A stretch of 64,000 bases of DNA from Lachnospiraceae bacterium (GCA_017544835.1 JAFYDI010000023.1:96206-160205), one strand, 5' to 3'. Counted from the first letter of the stretch, positions 44,063-52,758 are shown. Notes: a model not told the origin generated them from the sequence alone. Made by a program: numbers and translations.

Positions 44063-45712
44063 ATGAATACATTTAAACCTAAGTTGTTTTCTGTAATGAA
44101 AACTTATACTAAAGAACAGTTTATCAAGGACGTAATCGCAGGTATCATTGTTGCAATTATCGCGCTTCCTTTGTCAATCGCGCTTGCAATTGCTTCGGGC
44201 GTTTCTCCCGAGCAGGGCTTGTATACGGCAATTGTTGCGGGCTTTGTAATTGCATTATTGGGCGGAAGCCGAGTGCAGGTATCGGGCCCTGCGGCTGCTT
44301 TTGCAACCATCGTAGCGGGTATTGTGGCTACGAAGGGTATGGAAGGTCTTGTGGTAGCCACCATCATGGCAGGTATCATACTTATCATCATGGGTGTCTG
44401 CAAGCTCGGTACTCTTATTAAGTTTATCCCTTATACCATTACAACAGGCTTTACCGCAGGTATCGCGGTTACCATTTTAATCGGTCAGATTAAGGATTTC
44501 CTCGGACTTTCCGTAGTGTCTGAAGAGCCTTTGGTAGAGACCATGGATAAACTTATATATGATTTTAAGTTTATTAACACTGTTAACTATCAGGCACTTA
44601 TCGTCGGTGCGGTAAGCCTTGCAATTCTTATTGTATGGCCCATGATTAAGCGTCCTGCATTTCTTACGAAGATTCCGCCTTCACTTATCGCGGTAATTGT
44701 AGGAATCTTTATGGTAATGCTTCTTGATATGAAGGTTAATACCATCGGAGACCTTTACACAATTTCGGCAAGTCTTCCCAAGTTCTCGCTTCCGAGCATA
44801 TCCTTCGGAATGATTAAGGACCTGGTACCCAATGCATTTACAATTGCTGTACTTGCGGCTATCGAATCACTTTTGTCCTGCGTAGTATCGGACTCAATGG
44901 TTAACTCAAGACACAACTCCAATACAGAGCTTATTGCTCAGGGTGCAGGTAACATTGCCAGCGCACTTTTCGGCGGTATCCCCGCTACAGGCGCTATCGC
45001 CCGTACAGCTGCCAACGTTAAGAACGGCGGACGTACTCCTATCGCAGCAATTGTTCACGCTATCGTGCTCGGCCTCATCCTTGTAGTGCTTATGCCTTAC
45101 GCGGCACTCATTCCCATGCCTACCATCGCGGCTATCCTTTTCATGGTAGCTTACAATATGTCAGGCTGGCGTACATTTGTTAAACAGTGCAAGACAGCAC
45201 CTATTTCAGATATTATCGTACTTGTGGTAACATTCGTGCTTACCGTAGTATTTGACCTTGTGGTAGCTATCGAAGTCGGCATGATTATCACCTGCATTCT
45301 CTTTATTAAGAGAATGAGCGAAGAGACTCTTGTTAAAGGATGGAAGATTATCGACGATGATAACGATCCCGACTCCATCTCATTAAGAAAAGTTCCGAAG
45401 GACACCATGGTATACGAAATTTCAGGCCCCATGTTCTTTGGTGCGGCAGATAAGATTCTCGGAATTACGGTTCATGAAGATATGAACAATCTTGTCTTAA
45501 GAATGCGTAGCGTTAACGCTATCGATTCTACCGCTATCAACGCGCTTAAGACACTTCATGAAAGCTGTAAGAAGAACAACGTTCGACTCATTTTATCCCA
45601 CGTTAACGAGCAGCCTATGAATGCGCTTAAGAAGTGTGGTCTGTACGATGAAATCGGTGCGGATAACTTCTGCGAACACATCGATGCGGCACTTAAGAGA
45701 GCCGAAGAATAA
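44063..45712 (+). CDS. SulP family anion transporter with STAS domain
   Basis: 549 residues. The SulP core has about 12-14 helices and starts with an amphipathic N-terminus and VIAGIIVAIIALPLSIALAI near residue 26-45. SRVQVSGPAAAF near 72-83 and GAIARTAANVKNGGRT near 312 are family motifs. The C-terminal cytosolic STAS domain (about 430-549) includes RMRSVNAIDSTAINALKTLH. Substrates of SulP proteins include sulfate, bicarbonate and organic acids; the choice cannot be made here. GGAGGAG precedes the ATG and a terminator follows. Confidence 0.9.
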   Translation: MNTFKPKLFSVMKTYTKEQFIKDVIAGIIVAIIALPLSIALAIASGVSPEQGLYTAIVAGFVIALLGGSRVQVSGPAAAFATIVAGIVATKGMEGLVVATIMAGIILIIMGVCKLGTLIKFIPYTITTGFTAGIAVTILIGQIKDFLGLSVVSEEPLVETMDKLIYDFKFINTVNYQALIVGAVSLAILIVWPMIKRPAFLTKIPPSLIAVIVGIFMVMLLDMKVNTIGDLYTISASLPKFSLPSISFGMIKDLVPNAFTIAVLAAIESLLSCVVSDSMVNSRHNSNTELIAQGAGNIASALFGGIPATGAIARTAANVKNGGRTPIAAIVHAIVLGLILVVLMPYAALIPMPTIAAILFMVAYNMSGWRTFVKQCKTAPISDIIVLVVTFVLTVVFDLVVAIEVGMIITCILFIKRMSEETLVKGWKIIDDDNDPDSISLRKVPKDTMVYEISGPMFFGAADKILGITVHEDMNNLVLRMRSVNAIDSTAINALKTLHESCKKNNVRLILSHVNEQPMNALKKCGLYDEIGADNFCEHIDAALKRAEE

Positions 45713-45721
45713 AGATTGTTT

Positions 45722-45751
45722 AGGGAGCCTTGATTGGCTCCCTTTTCTTTT
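45722..45751 (+). terminator. Terminator of sulP
   Basis: AGGGAGCC at 45722-45729 and GGCTCCCT at 45736-45743 with a TTGATT loop, then TTTTCTTTT. Confidence 0.88.
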
Positions 45752-45801
45752 GCATTGTGGGCAACTGTATGGTATGTTAGTTATGTATGGGAGGATTATT
45801 T

Positions 45802-46947
45802 ATGGGCGATACGACTAACGTAACCCCAAGCATAGCAGAGCAGAGGGTTAACAGAAGCAAGACCATAGTAAGGACCAGCATAATCGGCATCGTAATTAAC
45901 TGCCTTCTTGCGGGATTTAAGGCCTTTGTGGGCTTTATGTCCAACTCGGTGGCAATAATTCTTGACGCCGTCAACAATCTGTCGGATGCGCTGTCATCCG
46001 TCATCACCATTATCGGAACGCGTCTTGCGGGCAAGGCTCCCGATAAGAAACATCCCTTAGGATACGGACGAATAGAATATTTAAGTGCCATGATTATTGC
46101 GGGTATCGTGCTGTACGCCGGAGGAACTTCCCTTGTGGAATCGTGTAAGAAGATTATATGGCCCGAAAACGTCGATTACTCCAAAGTCACGCTGATAATC
46201 GTAGCGGTAGCGGTTGTCGTTAAGTTCGTTCTGGGTCAATATGTCAAAAGAACGGGTACGAAGGTTCACTCGGATGCACTGGTAGAGTCGGGCGCGGATG
46301 CCATATTTGACTCGGTTCTTTCTTTGTCCGTACTTGTATCCGCTATTATTTATCTGGTGTTTAAGGTTAATCTTGAAGCGTTTGTGGGTGTGTTCATCGC
46401 CTGCTTTATCATAAAGGCCGGTATCGAAATGCTTATAGATACGCTTGATGAAATCCTTGGTAAGCGCGCCTCGCAGGAATTTACGGACGCAGTCAAGGAA
46501 ACCATCTGCGAAGAGGAGCAGGTAGGTAAGGCTTACGACCTCATACTTCACAGTTACGGCCCCGAGCGCTACACGGGTTCGGTGCACGTTGAAGTGCCCG
46601 AAGAAATGAAGGCGGGAGAGATTGATGCGCTTGAGCGTCGAATTGCCGCACGCGTATATGAAAAGCACGGAATCATCATGACGGGTATCGGTATCTACGC
46701 TGTAGTCACCAAGAACAAGAAACTCGTAAAACTTCGCGAGGATGTGCTTAAGACAGTGGAGTCTTGCGAGGGCGTAATTCAGGCTCACGGATACTTCTGC
46801 GATGACAAGGAGAAGACTATCAACCTTGACGTAATAATTGACTATGATATAGAAGACAGGGCGGCTGTAATGGACAAGGTCAAGGAGAAGCTGTCAAAAG
46901 AATTTCCTAAATACACATTCAATGTAGTACAGGATATAGATATATAG
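45802..46947 (+). CDS. Cation diffusion facilitator (CDF) metal exporter
   Basis: About 381 residues: six helices followed by a long cytosolic C-terminus (about 205-381). The TM2 metal site reads LDAVNNLSDAL and the TM5 site DALVESGADAIFD; KKHPLGYGRIEYL near 78 is the usual loop. Asp-rich TM2 sites are seen in Mn/Fe-type CDF proteins, whereas Zn exporters have His. The metal is therefore uncertain. The cytosolic part looks like two repeats of the ferredoxin-like CDF domain, longer than normal. ATG 45802 has GGGAGGA 6 bases upstream. Confidence 0.88.
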   Translation: MGDTTNVTPSIAEQRVNRSKTIVRTSIIGIVINCLLAGFKAFVGFMSNSVAIILDAVNNLSDALSSVITIIGTRLAGKAPDKKHPLGYGRIEYLSAMIIAGIVLYAGGTSLVESCKKIIWPENVDYSKVTLIIVAVAVVVKFVLGQYVKRTGTKVHSDALVESGADAIFDSVLSLSVLVSAIIYLVFKVNLEAFVGVFIACFIIKAGIEMLIDTLDEILGKRASQEFTDAVKETICEEEQVGKAYDLILHSYGPERYTGSVHVEVPEEMKAGEIDALERRIAARVYEKHGIIMTGIGIYAVVTKNKKLVKLREDVLKTVESCEGVIQAHGYFCDDKEKTINLDVIIDYDIEDRAAVMDKVKEKLSKEFPKYTFNVVQDIDI

Positions 46948-47045
46948 GTTTACTATTTGTTATTTCTTGTTTTATACAATGAATTGATGCGGGCGGTAAC
47001 CGCCACATACATTTGCGAAGGACTATGTTAAAACGGGGAGACACT

Positions 47046-48350
47046 ATGGCTGACAAGAAAATTGAAGAGTACACATTGGAAGATGCGGTAGAATTACTTA
47101 AGACAAACGTAGATACGATTATTGTTATCGACAGCACCAATAACACATACAGAGCGCTTGTAAGGCGCGGATTTTTCACCAATCATCTTGATGAAACCGG
47201 TAATTACCACGACCTTATCGAGAAGCTTTGGTTCCACCTGGCCAATTCCAATGAAAAGGTTGTGGGTGACTATAAATCGTTTGTGTCATATTACGGCGAC
47301 TTTAAAGGTAAATACAGCAGAAGACTGAAATTATACAAAGAGGGAAGTACGGAGCCAAGTATCATCCAGTTAAATGTCTATCCCATCAAAGGAACGGACA
47401 AGTATTTATTTACAATGGACGAGCTTGCGGAAGAATACAAGCAGGAGTACATGACAAGCGGTAAGGTTAACACCATTCAGAATACTTACCTTTTCTCCAT
47501 GTACGTAGATTTGGTGCAGGATACTACCGGAAGTATAAGTGTTACCGAGATTTCCGACGATACGGTTAACGCCAATCTTAAGTACTCCGAGTGGCGTATG
47601 ATGATAGTCAATGCCATCGGCCCCGAGGACAAAGAACAGTTCTTAAGAGTGACAGATCCCGAGTATCTTAAGGCTCACCTTGCGCCCGGCAGAATGACTT
47701 CTTTTGACTGCCAAATGGCTAATCTTGAGGGCAAGTTCATATGGGTTAAGTTAATCTTCAGCCGCGCCGAGACCACAGATGAAGAGGATTTCCGTTTCGT
47801 GTTCCTGGTTCAGGATATTAACGAGAACTCGGAAGAGCTCTTCTCAACGCTTAAGAAATACGAGCACCTTGCTCTTACCGATTCGCTTACCGATATTATG
47901 AATCACGGAAGCATTAAGACCGATATCAAGAATTCCATCGGCCTTCTTAACAAGGATGGCACGCAGGTGGCACTCCTGATGCTTGATTTGGATCATTTTA
48001 AGAACGTTAACGATAAATTCGGACATGCGACCGGCGATGCAGTGCTTAAGCATTTTGCAGAGCTTCTTAAAGACTGTGCAGTAGATTCCGATGCCTCGGT
48101 AGGACGCTGGGGTGGCGAAGAATTCGTAGTAGTATGCCGAGGCAAACAGTTTGAAGAAGTTAAAGAGCGAGCCGAGAAGTTACGTCAGATGGTAGAAGAG
48201 TCAGAGTTCCCCGAAATCGGGCACATTACATGCTCAATCGGCTTAACTGAAGTTAAGCAGGGCGATACCTTTGAAACGGCTTTCAATCGTATGGACAGGG
48301 CAATGTATTTGTCCAAAGAAAACGGAAGAAACCGCGTAACGATTTTATAA
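47046..48350 (+). CDS. Diguanylate cyclase with N-terminal PAS-like sensing region
   Basis: 434 residues without membrane helices. The N-terminal half (about 1-265) has two PAS-like segments, one starting TIIVIDSTNNTYRALV and one near LANLEGKFIWVKLIFS. The C-terminal GGDEF domain has DSLTDIMNHGS, LDLDHFKNVNDKFGHATGD and GGEEF at 356-360, so the active site is intact. No RxxD product-inhibition site is evident at the usual place. ATG 47046 with GGGGAG upstream was chosen over a longer frame from 47013. Confidence 0.88.
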   Translation: MADKKIEEYTLEDAVELLKTNVDTIIVIDSTNNTYRALVRRGFFTNHLDETGNYHDLIEKLWFHLANSNEKVVGDYKSFVSYYGDFKGKYSRRLKLYKEGSTEPSIIQLNVYPIKGTDKYLFTMDELAEEYKQEYMTSGKVNTIQNTYLFSMYVDLVQDTTGSISVTEISDDTVNANLKYSEWRMMIVNAIGPEDKEQFLRVTDPEYLKAHLAPGRMTSFDCQMANLEGKFIWVKLIFSRAETTDEEDFRFVFLVQDINENSEELFSTLKKYEHLALTDSLTDIMNHGSIKTDIKNSIGLLNKDGTQVALLMLDLDHFKNVNDKFGHATGDAVLKHFAELLKDCAVDSDASVGRWGGEEFVVVCRGKQFEEVKERAEKLRQMVEESEFPEIGHITCSIGLTEVKQGDTFETAFNRMDRAMYLSKENGRNRVTIL

Positions 48351-48358
48351 GAAATTAA

Positions 48359-48388
48359 AAGCCCCGGCGGGACGAACCTGCCGGGGTT
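48359..48388. terminator. Bidirectional terminator
   Basis: CCCCGGC at 48362-48368 pairs with GCCGGGG at 48380-48386, with flanking A-run and T-rich bases, between a plus-strand cyclase and minus-strand hsp20. Confidence 0.8.
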
Positions 48389-48401
48389 AATCTATGCCAC
48401 A

Positions 48402-48821
48402 TTATTCAATTGCGATGTACTTTGACTCGGGAATCTTGGGCTGAGCTTCTTTCTTGGGAACGAAGATGTTAAGTAAGCCGTCTTCAAATTTAGCTTTAAT
48501 GTCTTCCTGAGTAACTTCCTCACCTACATAGAAGCTTCTGGAGCTTGTGCCGATAAAACGCTCGCGGCGGATGTAGTGGCCGTTCTTTTCTTCATCGTTA
48601 TTCTTCTTGGCAGTAGCGGAGACTGTTAAGTAGCCTTCCTTTAATTCAAGCTGTAAGTCTTCCTTCTTGTATCCGGGAAGTTCGATATCGAGTGAAAATC
48701 CGTTTTCAAGTTCCTTAACGTCTGTCTTCATCATCTGAGGAGCGGTGACATTAGCTCTTCTTGAAACAACAGGTCTTGCAAAATCATCAAAAAATTCATC
48801 AAATAATCCGGGCATTAACAT
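48402..48821 (-). CDS. hsp20: Small heat-shock protein Hsp20
   Basis: ATP-independent holdase chaperone. 139 residues with an α-crystallin domain (about 35-125): DVKELENGFSLDIELPGYKK near the start and the DGLLNIFVPKKE end. A short N-terminus with FDEFFDDFARP and an IPESKYIAIE tail are present; the C-terminal I-x-I/V motif is weak. It is transcribed from a promoter overlapped by a perfect CIRCE element, so it should belong to the HrcA regulon. Confidence 0.93.
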   Translation of the reverse strand: MLMPGLFDEFFDDFARPVVSRRANVTAPQMMKTDVKELENGFSLDIELPGYKKEDLQLELKEGYLTVSATAKKNNDEEKNGHYIRRERFIGTSSRSFYVGEEVTQEDIKAKFEDGLLNIFVPKKEAQPKIPESKYIAIE

Positions 48822-48899
48822 AATAGTTACCTCCTTAATATGTACGCGGCCTTGGCCGTTATTTTACTTTTCCTAAGGGTTTGTCCCTTTGATGATTAC

Positions 48900-48928
48900 G
48901 TTATAACTCTATTGTTAGCACTCGTCAA
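48900..48928 (-). promoter_or_regulatory. hsp20 promoter
   Basis: On the minus strand TTGACG (48923-48928), a 17-base spacer and TATAAC (48900-48905). The -35 box lies within the CIRCE element. Confidence 0.78.
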
Positions 48929-48941
48929 GAGAGAGTGCTAA
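48915..48941. promoter_or_regulatory. CIRCE operator (HrcA binding site)
   Basis: TTAGCACTC-N9-GAGTGCTAA, a perfect match to the CIRCE consensus. It overlaps the -35 box of hsp20, so HrcA binding would block it until heat shock. Confidence 0.95.
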
Positions 48942-48957
48942 CAATTTATAAATTGTT
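48940..48957. repeat. 18-bp perfect palindrome next to CIRCE
   Basis: AACAATTTATAAATTGTT, overlapping the last two bases of the CIRCE element and lying 41 bases upstream of the radical SAM gene. It may be a second operator. Confidence 0.5.
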
Positions 48958-48998
48958 TACAGATTTAATTTTGTCGTAAGAAATGGTACCATGTACGT

Positions 48999-49904
48999 AT
49001 GGAAAAGATACCCTATTATTCACTCAACAATTATCTTAAAGAACGCTTTGGCTGCAAGGTTTTGAAGGTTTCTCTCGATGCCGGCTGCACCTGCCCAAAC
49101 CGTGACGGGACGCTTGATACCCGAGGTTGCATATTCTGCTCGGCCGGAGGATCGGGCGACTTTGCGGGAGACAGGGCACTATCGGTCAAAGAACAACTGG
49201 CGCAAGGCAAAGAGTTTATCAAGGCCAAGAATCCCAAGCACGAAGATGTTAAATATATTGCATATTTTCAAGCATTTACCAACACATACGGCGAGTTATG
49301 TAAACTAAAAGAAAAGTGGCTTGAGGCAATTGAAGATTATGACGTATGCTGCGTATCCATAGCAACCCGCCCCGACTGCCTGGAAGATGAGAAGATAGCA
49401 GTGCTGGCGGAGCTTAATAAGATTAAGCCTGTATGGGTAGAATTGGGTCTCCAGACGGTCAAAGAAGAAAGCATAGAGTACATCAGACGCGGATATCCGA
49501 CAGAAGTATATGACGATGCGGTTAAGAGACTTACAGAAGCCGGGATAGAAGTGATAACGCATGTTATCATAGGCCTGCCGGGCGAGACTCGGGAAGATAT
49601 GCTTAAAACGGTTAAGTATGTAGGAAAGTCGGGCTCCAAGGGCATTAAGCTGCAACTATTACATGTACTTAGGAACACAGACATGTGCAAGGATTATGAA
49701 GCCGGTAAGTTTACGACACTTTCTTTGGCCGAATATATAGATATAGTATGCGAAGCGATAAAGCTTCTTCCTAAGGATATGGTAATACACAGAATCACCG
49801 GCGACGGAGACAAGAAGATACTTGTGGCGCCAATGTGGAGCGCCGACAAGAAACGTGTTTTAAATGCATTCAAAGAGCGACTTGAGCCACGAGGGAGTGT
49901 GTGA
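48999..49904 (+). CDS. TIGR01212/YhcC-type radical SAM protein
   Basis: 301 residues, the normal length for this family (E. coli YhcC is similar). The radical SAM cluster cysteines are in LDAGCTCPNRDGT and RGCIFCSAGGSGDFAG (about residues 24-51), the long-spaced CxxxxxxCxxC arrangement of the family. IHRITGDGDKKILVAPMWS at the C-terminus is also typical. The reaction is not firmly known. No clear ribosome site lies before the ATG, and the next gene is separate. Confidence 0.88.
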   Translation: MEKIPYYSLNNYLKERFGCKVLKVSLDAGCTCPNRDGTLDTRGCIFCSAGGSGDFAGDRALSVKEQLAQGKEFIKAKNPKHEDVKYIAYFQAFTNTYGELCKLKEKWLEAIEDYDVCCVSIATRPDCLEDEKIAVLAELNKIKPVWVELGLQTVKEESIEYIRRGYPTEVYDDAVKRLTEAGIEVITHVIIGLPGETREDMLKTVKYVGKSGSKGIKLQLLHVLRNTDMCKDYEAGKFTTLSLAEYIDIVCEAIKLLPKDMVIHRITGDGDKKILVAPMWSADKKRVLNAFKERLEPRGSV

Positions 49905-49943
49905 AGGGCAAATTACGAGACGCAATTTGCGAATCTTTTTCTT

Positions 49944-49970
49944 TTGACCCGCGCATAAATATGGTAAAAT
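49944..49970 (+). promoter_or_regulatory. Promoter of the radical SAM/Cys-tail pair
   Basis: TTGACC at 49944-49949, a 15-base spacer and TAAAAT at 49965-49970 preceded by TG (extended -10). Confidence 0.6.
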
Positions 49971-50004
49971 CTATTACAAATAAAAAAGGAGTGTGTGAGG
50001 GATA

Positions 50005-51363
50005 ATGACTGTTAAAAAGTACATGCAAGAAAACTTCACAGAAGTAGTGCATACCACCCTTAATCCGGAGGGGCCGGGTGTTGTGCGCATACATCTTATT
50101 CCGCCGAAGTTTGAGGAAGGTAAGGTGGCGCCGAGCGTTGCCATTATCAACGGTCAGGACATCATTCCCGTGAATGTTTCCTGGAGTATTCTTCTTGTGG
50201 AGTTTATTAAAGAAGTTAACAAATATCACGGTCGTGAGGTTAGCGACGAGGATGTTAAGAGCATTCTTGACAACACCTGCAAGGCTGTTAAAAAGGTGTT
50301 CCCGCTTGTATCCAAGAAGCGCTTTAAGGACGACATCGAGAAGATGATGACCACCTTTAAGCAGGTGGCTTACGGCGAGGAAGTGACCGAGGAAATCGGT
50401 TACATGAACATAGGCGAATATGCCGAGTACATGAAGGCACCTCATCGTATGGACCTTATGGTCAGCGCTATGGAGAAGTGCGGCAAATGGAACTGCAACC
50501 AGTGCTGCGTGCATTGCTACGCGGCAGGACAGAAGCAGGCCGAGGAAGCCGAACTTGATACCGAAAGATGGCTTAAGATTTTAGACAAGCTTCGTGAAAT
50601 CGGTGTGACACAGGTTACATTTACCGGTGGCGAGCCTACCATGCGCGACGACTTGTTTGAGCTTATTTCTCATGCAAGATGGTTCGTATCAAGACTTAAC
50701 ACCAACGGTATCAAGCTTACCCGCGAATACTGCGAGAAGCTTCGCGAGAGCGAGCTTGACAGCTTACAGATTACTTTCTATTCAAGCAATGAAGAGGTTC
50801 ACAACAAGCTTGTGGGCGCTCCCAAGTACGCAGACACCGTTGCGGGCATTAAGAACGCGCTTGAGGCAGGTCTTAACTTAAGCATCAACACGCCTCTTTG
50901 CACCCTTAACAAGGACTACGTAAAGACTCTTGAATTCCTTCATGACCTTGGAGTTTCATACGTAACCTGCTCGGGACTTATTACCACAGGTAACGCACTT
51001 ACTGATGAGTCCGAGTCCTTGCAACTTTCGGAAAAAGAAATCAAAGAGATTCTTGCCGCAGCCACTGACTACGCGTATGCGAACGGTATGGAGATAAGCT
51101 TTACTTCTCCCGGCTGGATTGAGGAAGAATTCTTTGCAGAGCACGCACTTTCAACACCCAACTGCGGTGCTTGCTTAAGCAACATGGCCATCACTCCCGG
51201 CGGCAACGTTGTGCCTTGCCAGAGCTGGCTTTCTACCGATGTGCTCGGCAATTTCTTGAATGACAAATGGGAAGACATCTGGAACAGCGAGACCTGTAAG
51301 AAGCGTCGCGACTACTCGGGCCTTATGCTCGGCAGATGCCCGTTAAGGAGGGAAAAGAAATGA
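50005..51363 (+). CDS. Radical SAM enzyme with SPASM-like end, candidate peptide maturase
   Basis: 452 residues. Residues about 1-130 form an N-terminal domain that could bind a leader or partner, possibly PqqD-like. The [4Fe-4S]-SAM motif is C164-x3-C168-x2-C171, with an additional C167. TFTGGEPTMRDDLFELI near 208 is the SAM-binding GGEP strand. The C-terminal region carries C387, C390, C405 and C445 around NCGACLSNMAITPGGNVVPCQ, like a shortened SPASM/twitch auxiliary-cluster domain of RiPP maturases. The stop overlaps the ATG of the Cys-tail membrane-protein gene, so the two proteins are made together. AAAAGGAG lies upstream. A substrate in that tail is inferred. Confidence 0.85.
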   Translation: MTVKKYMQENFTEVVHTTLNPEGPGVVRIHLIPPKFEEGKVAPSVAIINGQDIIPVNVSWSILLVEFIKEVNKYHGREVSDEDVKSILDNTCKAVKKVFPLVSKKRFKDDIEKMMTTFKQVAYGEEVTEEIGYMNIGEYAEYMKAPHRMDLMVSAMEKCGKWNCNQCCVHCYAAGQKQAEEAELDTERWLKILDKLREIGVTQVTFTGGEPTMRDDLFELISHARWFVSRLNTNGIKLTREYCEKLRESELDSLQITFYSSNEEVHNKLVGAPKYADTVAGIKNALEAGLNLSINTPLCTLNKDYVKTLEFLHDLGVSYVTCSGLITTGNALTDESESLQLSEKEIKEILAAATDYAYANGMEISFTSPGWIEEEFFAEHALSTPNCGACLSNMAITPGGNVVPCQSWLSTDVLGNFLNDKWEDIWNSETCKKRRDYSGLMLGRCPLRREKK

Positions 51364-52601
51364 AGAAAAGATTAGTTGCTTTATTTTCCGTCCTTGTTCT
51401 TTTGGCAATGACACTCGTTCCCGGCGGACGTGCTTATGCGGCCAAGCCTCTTGACGAGATTCTTAATTACGAAATAACCGTTGATGTCAATGAAGATGCA
51501 ACGCTTAATATGCATTACCACATTGACTGGAAGGTGCTGGATTCCGATTCTGAGGGACCGCTTGAATGGGTGCAGATAGGTATTCCGAACTCGCATTATA
51601 TTTCCTGCTCATCAGATTCGGACAGCGTAAGAAGTATTAAGGCAACTTCAAGCGGCAGCCAGTATGTGGCTAAGGTTTACTTCGACAGGAAGTATTACAA
51701 GGACGAGGTGGTTTCTTTTGACTTCGACCTTGTGCAGGATTACATGTACGAGATGAACGTTCTTACCGAGGGTGAGACGGTTTATTACTTCATTCCCGGA
51801 TGGTTCGACGGTATTCAGGTTGACAATATTGTTGTGCGCTGGAACACCGACAAGGCCATCGGCAACAGCAGCGGTGCGGTTGTGGAAGGCGATTACTACG
51901 TGTGGAGCGGCTCCCTTTCTGCGGGCGAAAAGTTCAAGGAAGTAAGTGTAACTTATGAGACTTCGGCATATTCTTTCAACGAAGAAAAGTATGCGGACGA
52001 AGGATATGATGATAATAAGAGCTACGACTACAATGGCAATTATTCGAGCAGTTACGATGATGATGTCAGTAGCGGATCGGTATTTGCCGGAGCGTTGGTA
52101 CTTTTCTTTATCATATTTATCTTTGCCAAGATAGGTTCCGCTCTCAATTATTCATCGGGAAGCGGCTTCAAGGGTGAGACCAAGAAGCAGATTAAGCGTA
52201 CTCTCATCAAGTATTATCCTACCTGTCCCGGCTGTGGCGCAGCTCGTCCGGAAGGCAAGGAGAAGTGCGAGTACTGCGGCAGAAGCTTTATTGAAAGTGA
52301 AGAAGTCATCGAAGAAAAAGAAATCAAGGAGCCTTCCAAGTACAACTCCGAAGGTATCTTCAGATACGGCGATTCGCCCAACACTTACGTGCGCGTACAC
52401 GTAACACATGTGCCTGTGCCCCGCACAAGAAGCTCTTGTGCCCACAGCTCATGCGCTCACAGTTCATGTGCCTGCGCACATTCCTGCGCTTGCGCCTGTG
52501 CTTGTGCCTGCGCCGGCGGCGGTCGTGCAGGTTGCTCCACCAAGGACTTCTACAATACCAATTTGAAGCTTGCACAGCTTAAACGTAAGAAACGCAAATA
52601 A
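51360..52601 (+). CDS. Membrane protein with DUF2207-like ectodomain, zinc ribbon and Cys-Ala-His-Ser tail
   Basis: 413 residues. A signal peptide (about 1-27, ending AYAA) is followed by a β-rich outer domain (about 30-215) resembling DUF2207, an Asp/Tyr/Ser-rich spacer and one transmembrane helix (about 240-262). The part predicted to be cytosolic has a zinc ribbon CPGCGAARPEGKEKCEYCGR near 285-304. From R357 it has SSCAH repeats passing into an alternating Cys-Ala run, then GGGRAGC. Tail cysteines are C360, C365, C370, C372, C376, C378, C380, C382, C384 and C392. AAGGAGG lies within the upstream radical SAM gene, and the ATGA overlap couples translation. The tail is the likely enzyme substrate; metal binding is the main alternative. 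Confidence 0.8.
   Translation: MKKRLVALFSVLVLLAMTLVPGGRAYAAKPLDEILNYEITVDVNEDATLNMHYHIDWKVLDSDSEGPLEWVQIGIPNSHYISCSSDSDSVRSIKATSSGSQYVAKVYFDRKYYKDEVVSFDFDLVQDYMYEMNVLTEGETVYYFIPGWFDGIQVDNIVVRWNTDKAIGNSSGAVVEGDYYVWSGSLSAGEKFKEVSVTYETSAYSFNEEKYADEGYDDNKSYDYNGNYSSSYDDDVSSGSVFAGALVLFFIIFIFAKIGSALNYSSGSGFKGETKKQIKRTLIKYYPTCPGCGAARPEGKEKCEYCGRSFIESEEVIEEKEIKEPSKYNSEGIFRYGDSPNTYVRVHVTHVPVPRTRSSCAHSSCAHSSCACAHSCACACACACAGGGRAGCSTKDFYNTNLKLAQLKRKKRK
52431..52514 (+). repeat. Codon repeat encoding SSCAH and Cys-Ala units
   Basis: 28 codons encode three SSC units with A/H between them and then an alternating Cys-Ala run. Codons vary (TGT/TGC for Cys; GCC/GCT/GCA for Ala), so the protein pattern is kept while DNA repeats have drifted. 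Confidence 0.85.
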
Positions 52602-52615
52602 ACTAAAATTCATTC

Positions 52616-52644
52616 TTGACTTATCAATTTACCTATGGTAATAT
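52616..52644 (+). promoter_or_regulatory. Promoter of tRNA-Arg
   Basis: TTGACT at 52616-52621, a 17-base spacer and TAATAT at 52639-52644. A hairpin TGCCGT-gagaa-ACGGCA lies in the leader before the mature tRNA. Confidence 0.78.
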
Positions 52645-52678
52645 CATTCTCGTGCCGTGAGAAACGGCATGAGAAAAT

Positions 52679-52752
52679 GTGTGTGTAGCTCAGCTGGATA
52701 GAGCGTCTGGCTACGGACCAGAAGGTCGAGGGTTCGAATCCTTTCACACACG
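52679..52752 (+). tRNA. tRNA-Arg (anticodon ACG)
   Basis: 74 bases fold into a full cloverleaf. The acceptor stem is GTGTGTG/CACACAC, the D arm GCTC/GAGC, the anticodon stem TCTGG/CCAGA with loop CTACGGA (anticodon 52713-52715), and the T arm GAGGG/CCTTT with loop TTCGAAT. CCA is not encoded. ACG (as ICG) reads CGU, CGC and CGA. Confidence 0.96.
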
Positions 52753-52758
52753 TTGTTT

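Noticed and set aside
46081..46788. Long antisense frame inside the CDF exporter gene
   Set aside because: It mirrors the strong codon bias of the real gene, has no ribosome site, and its product looks like no known protein.
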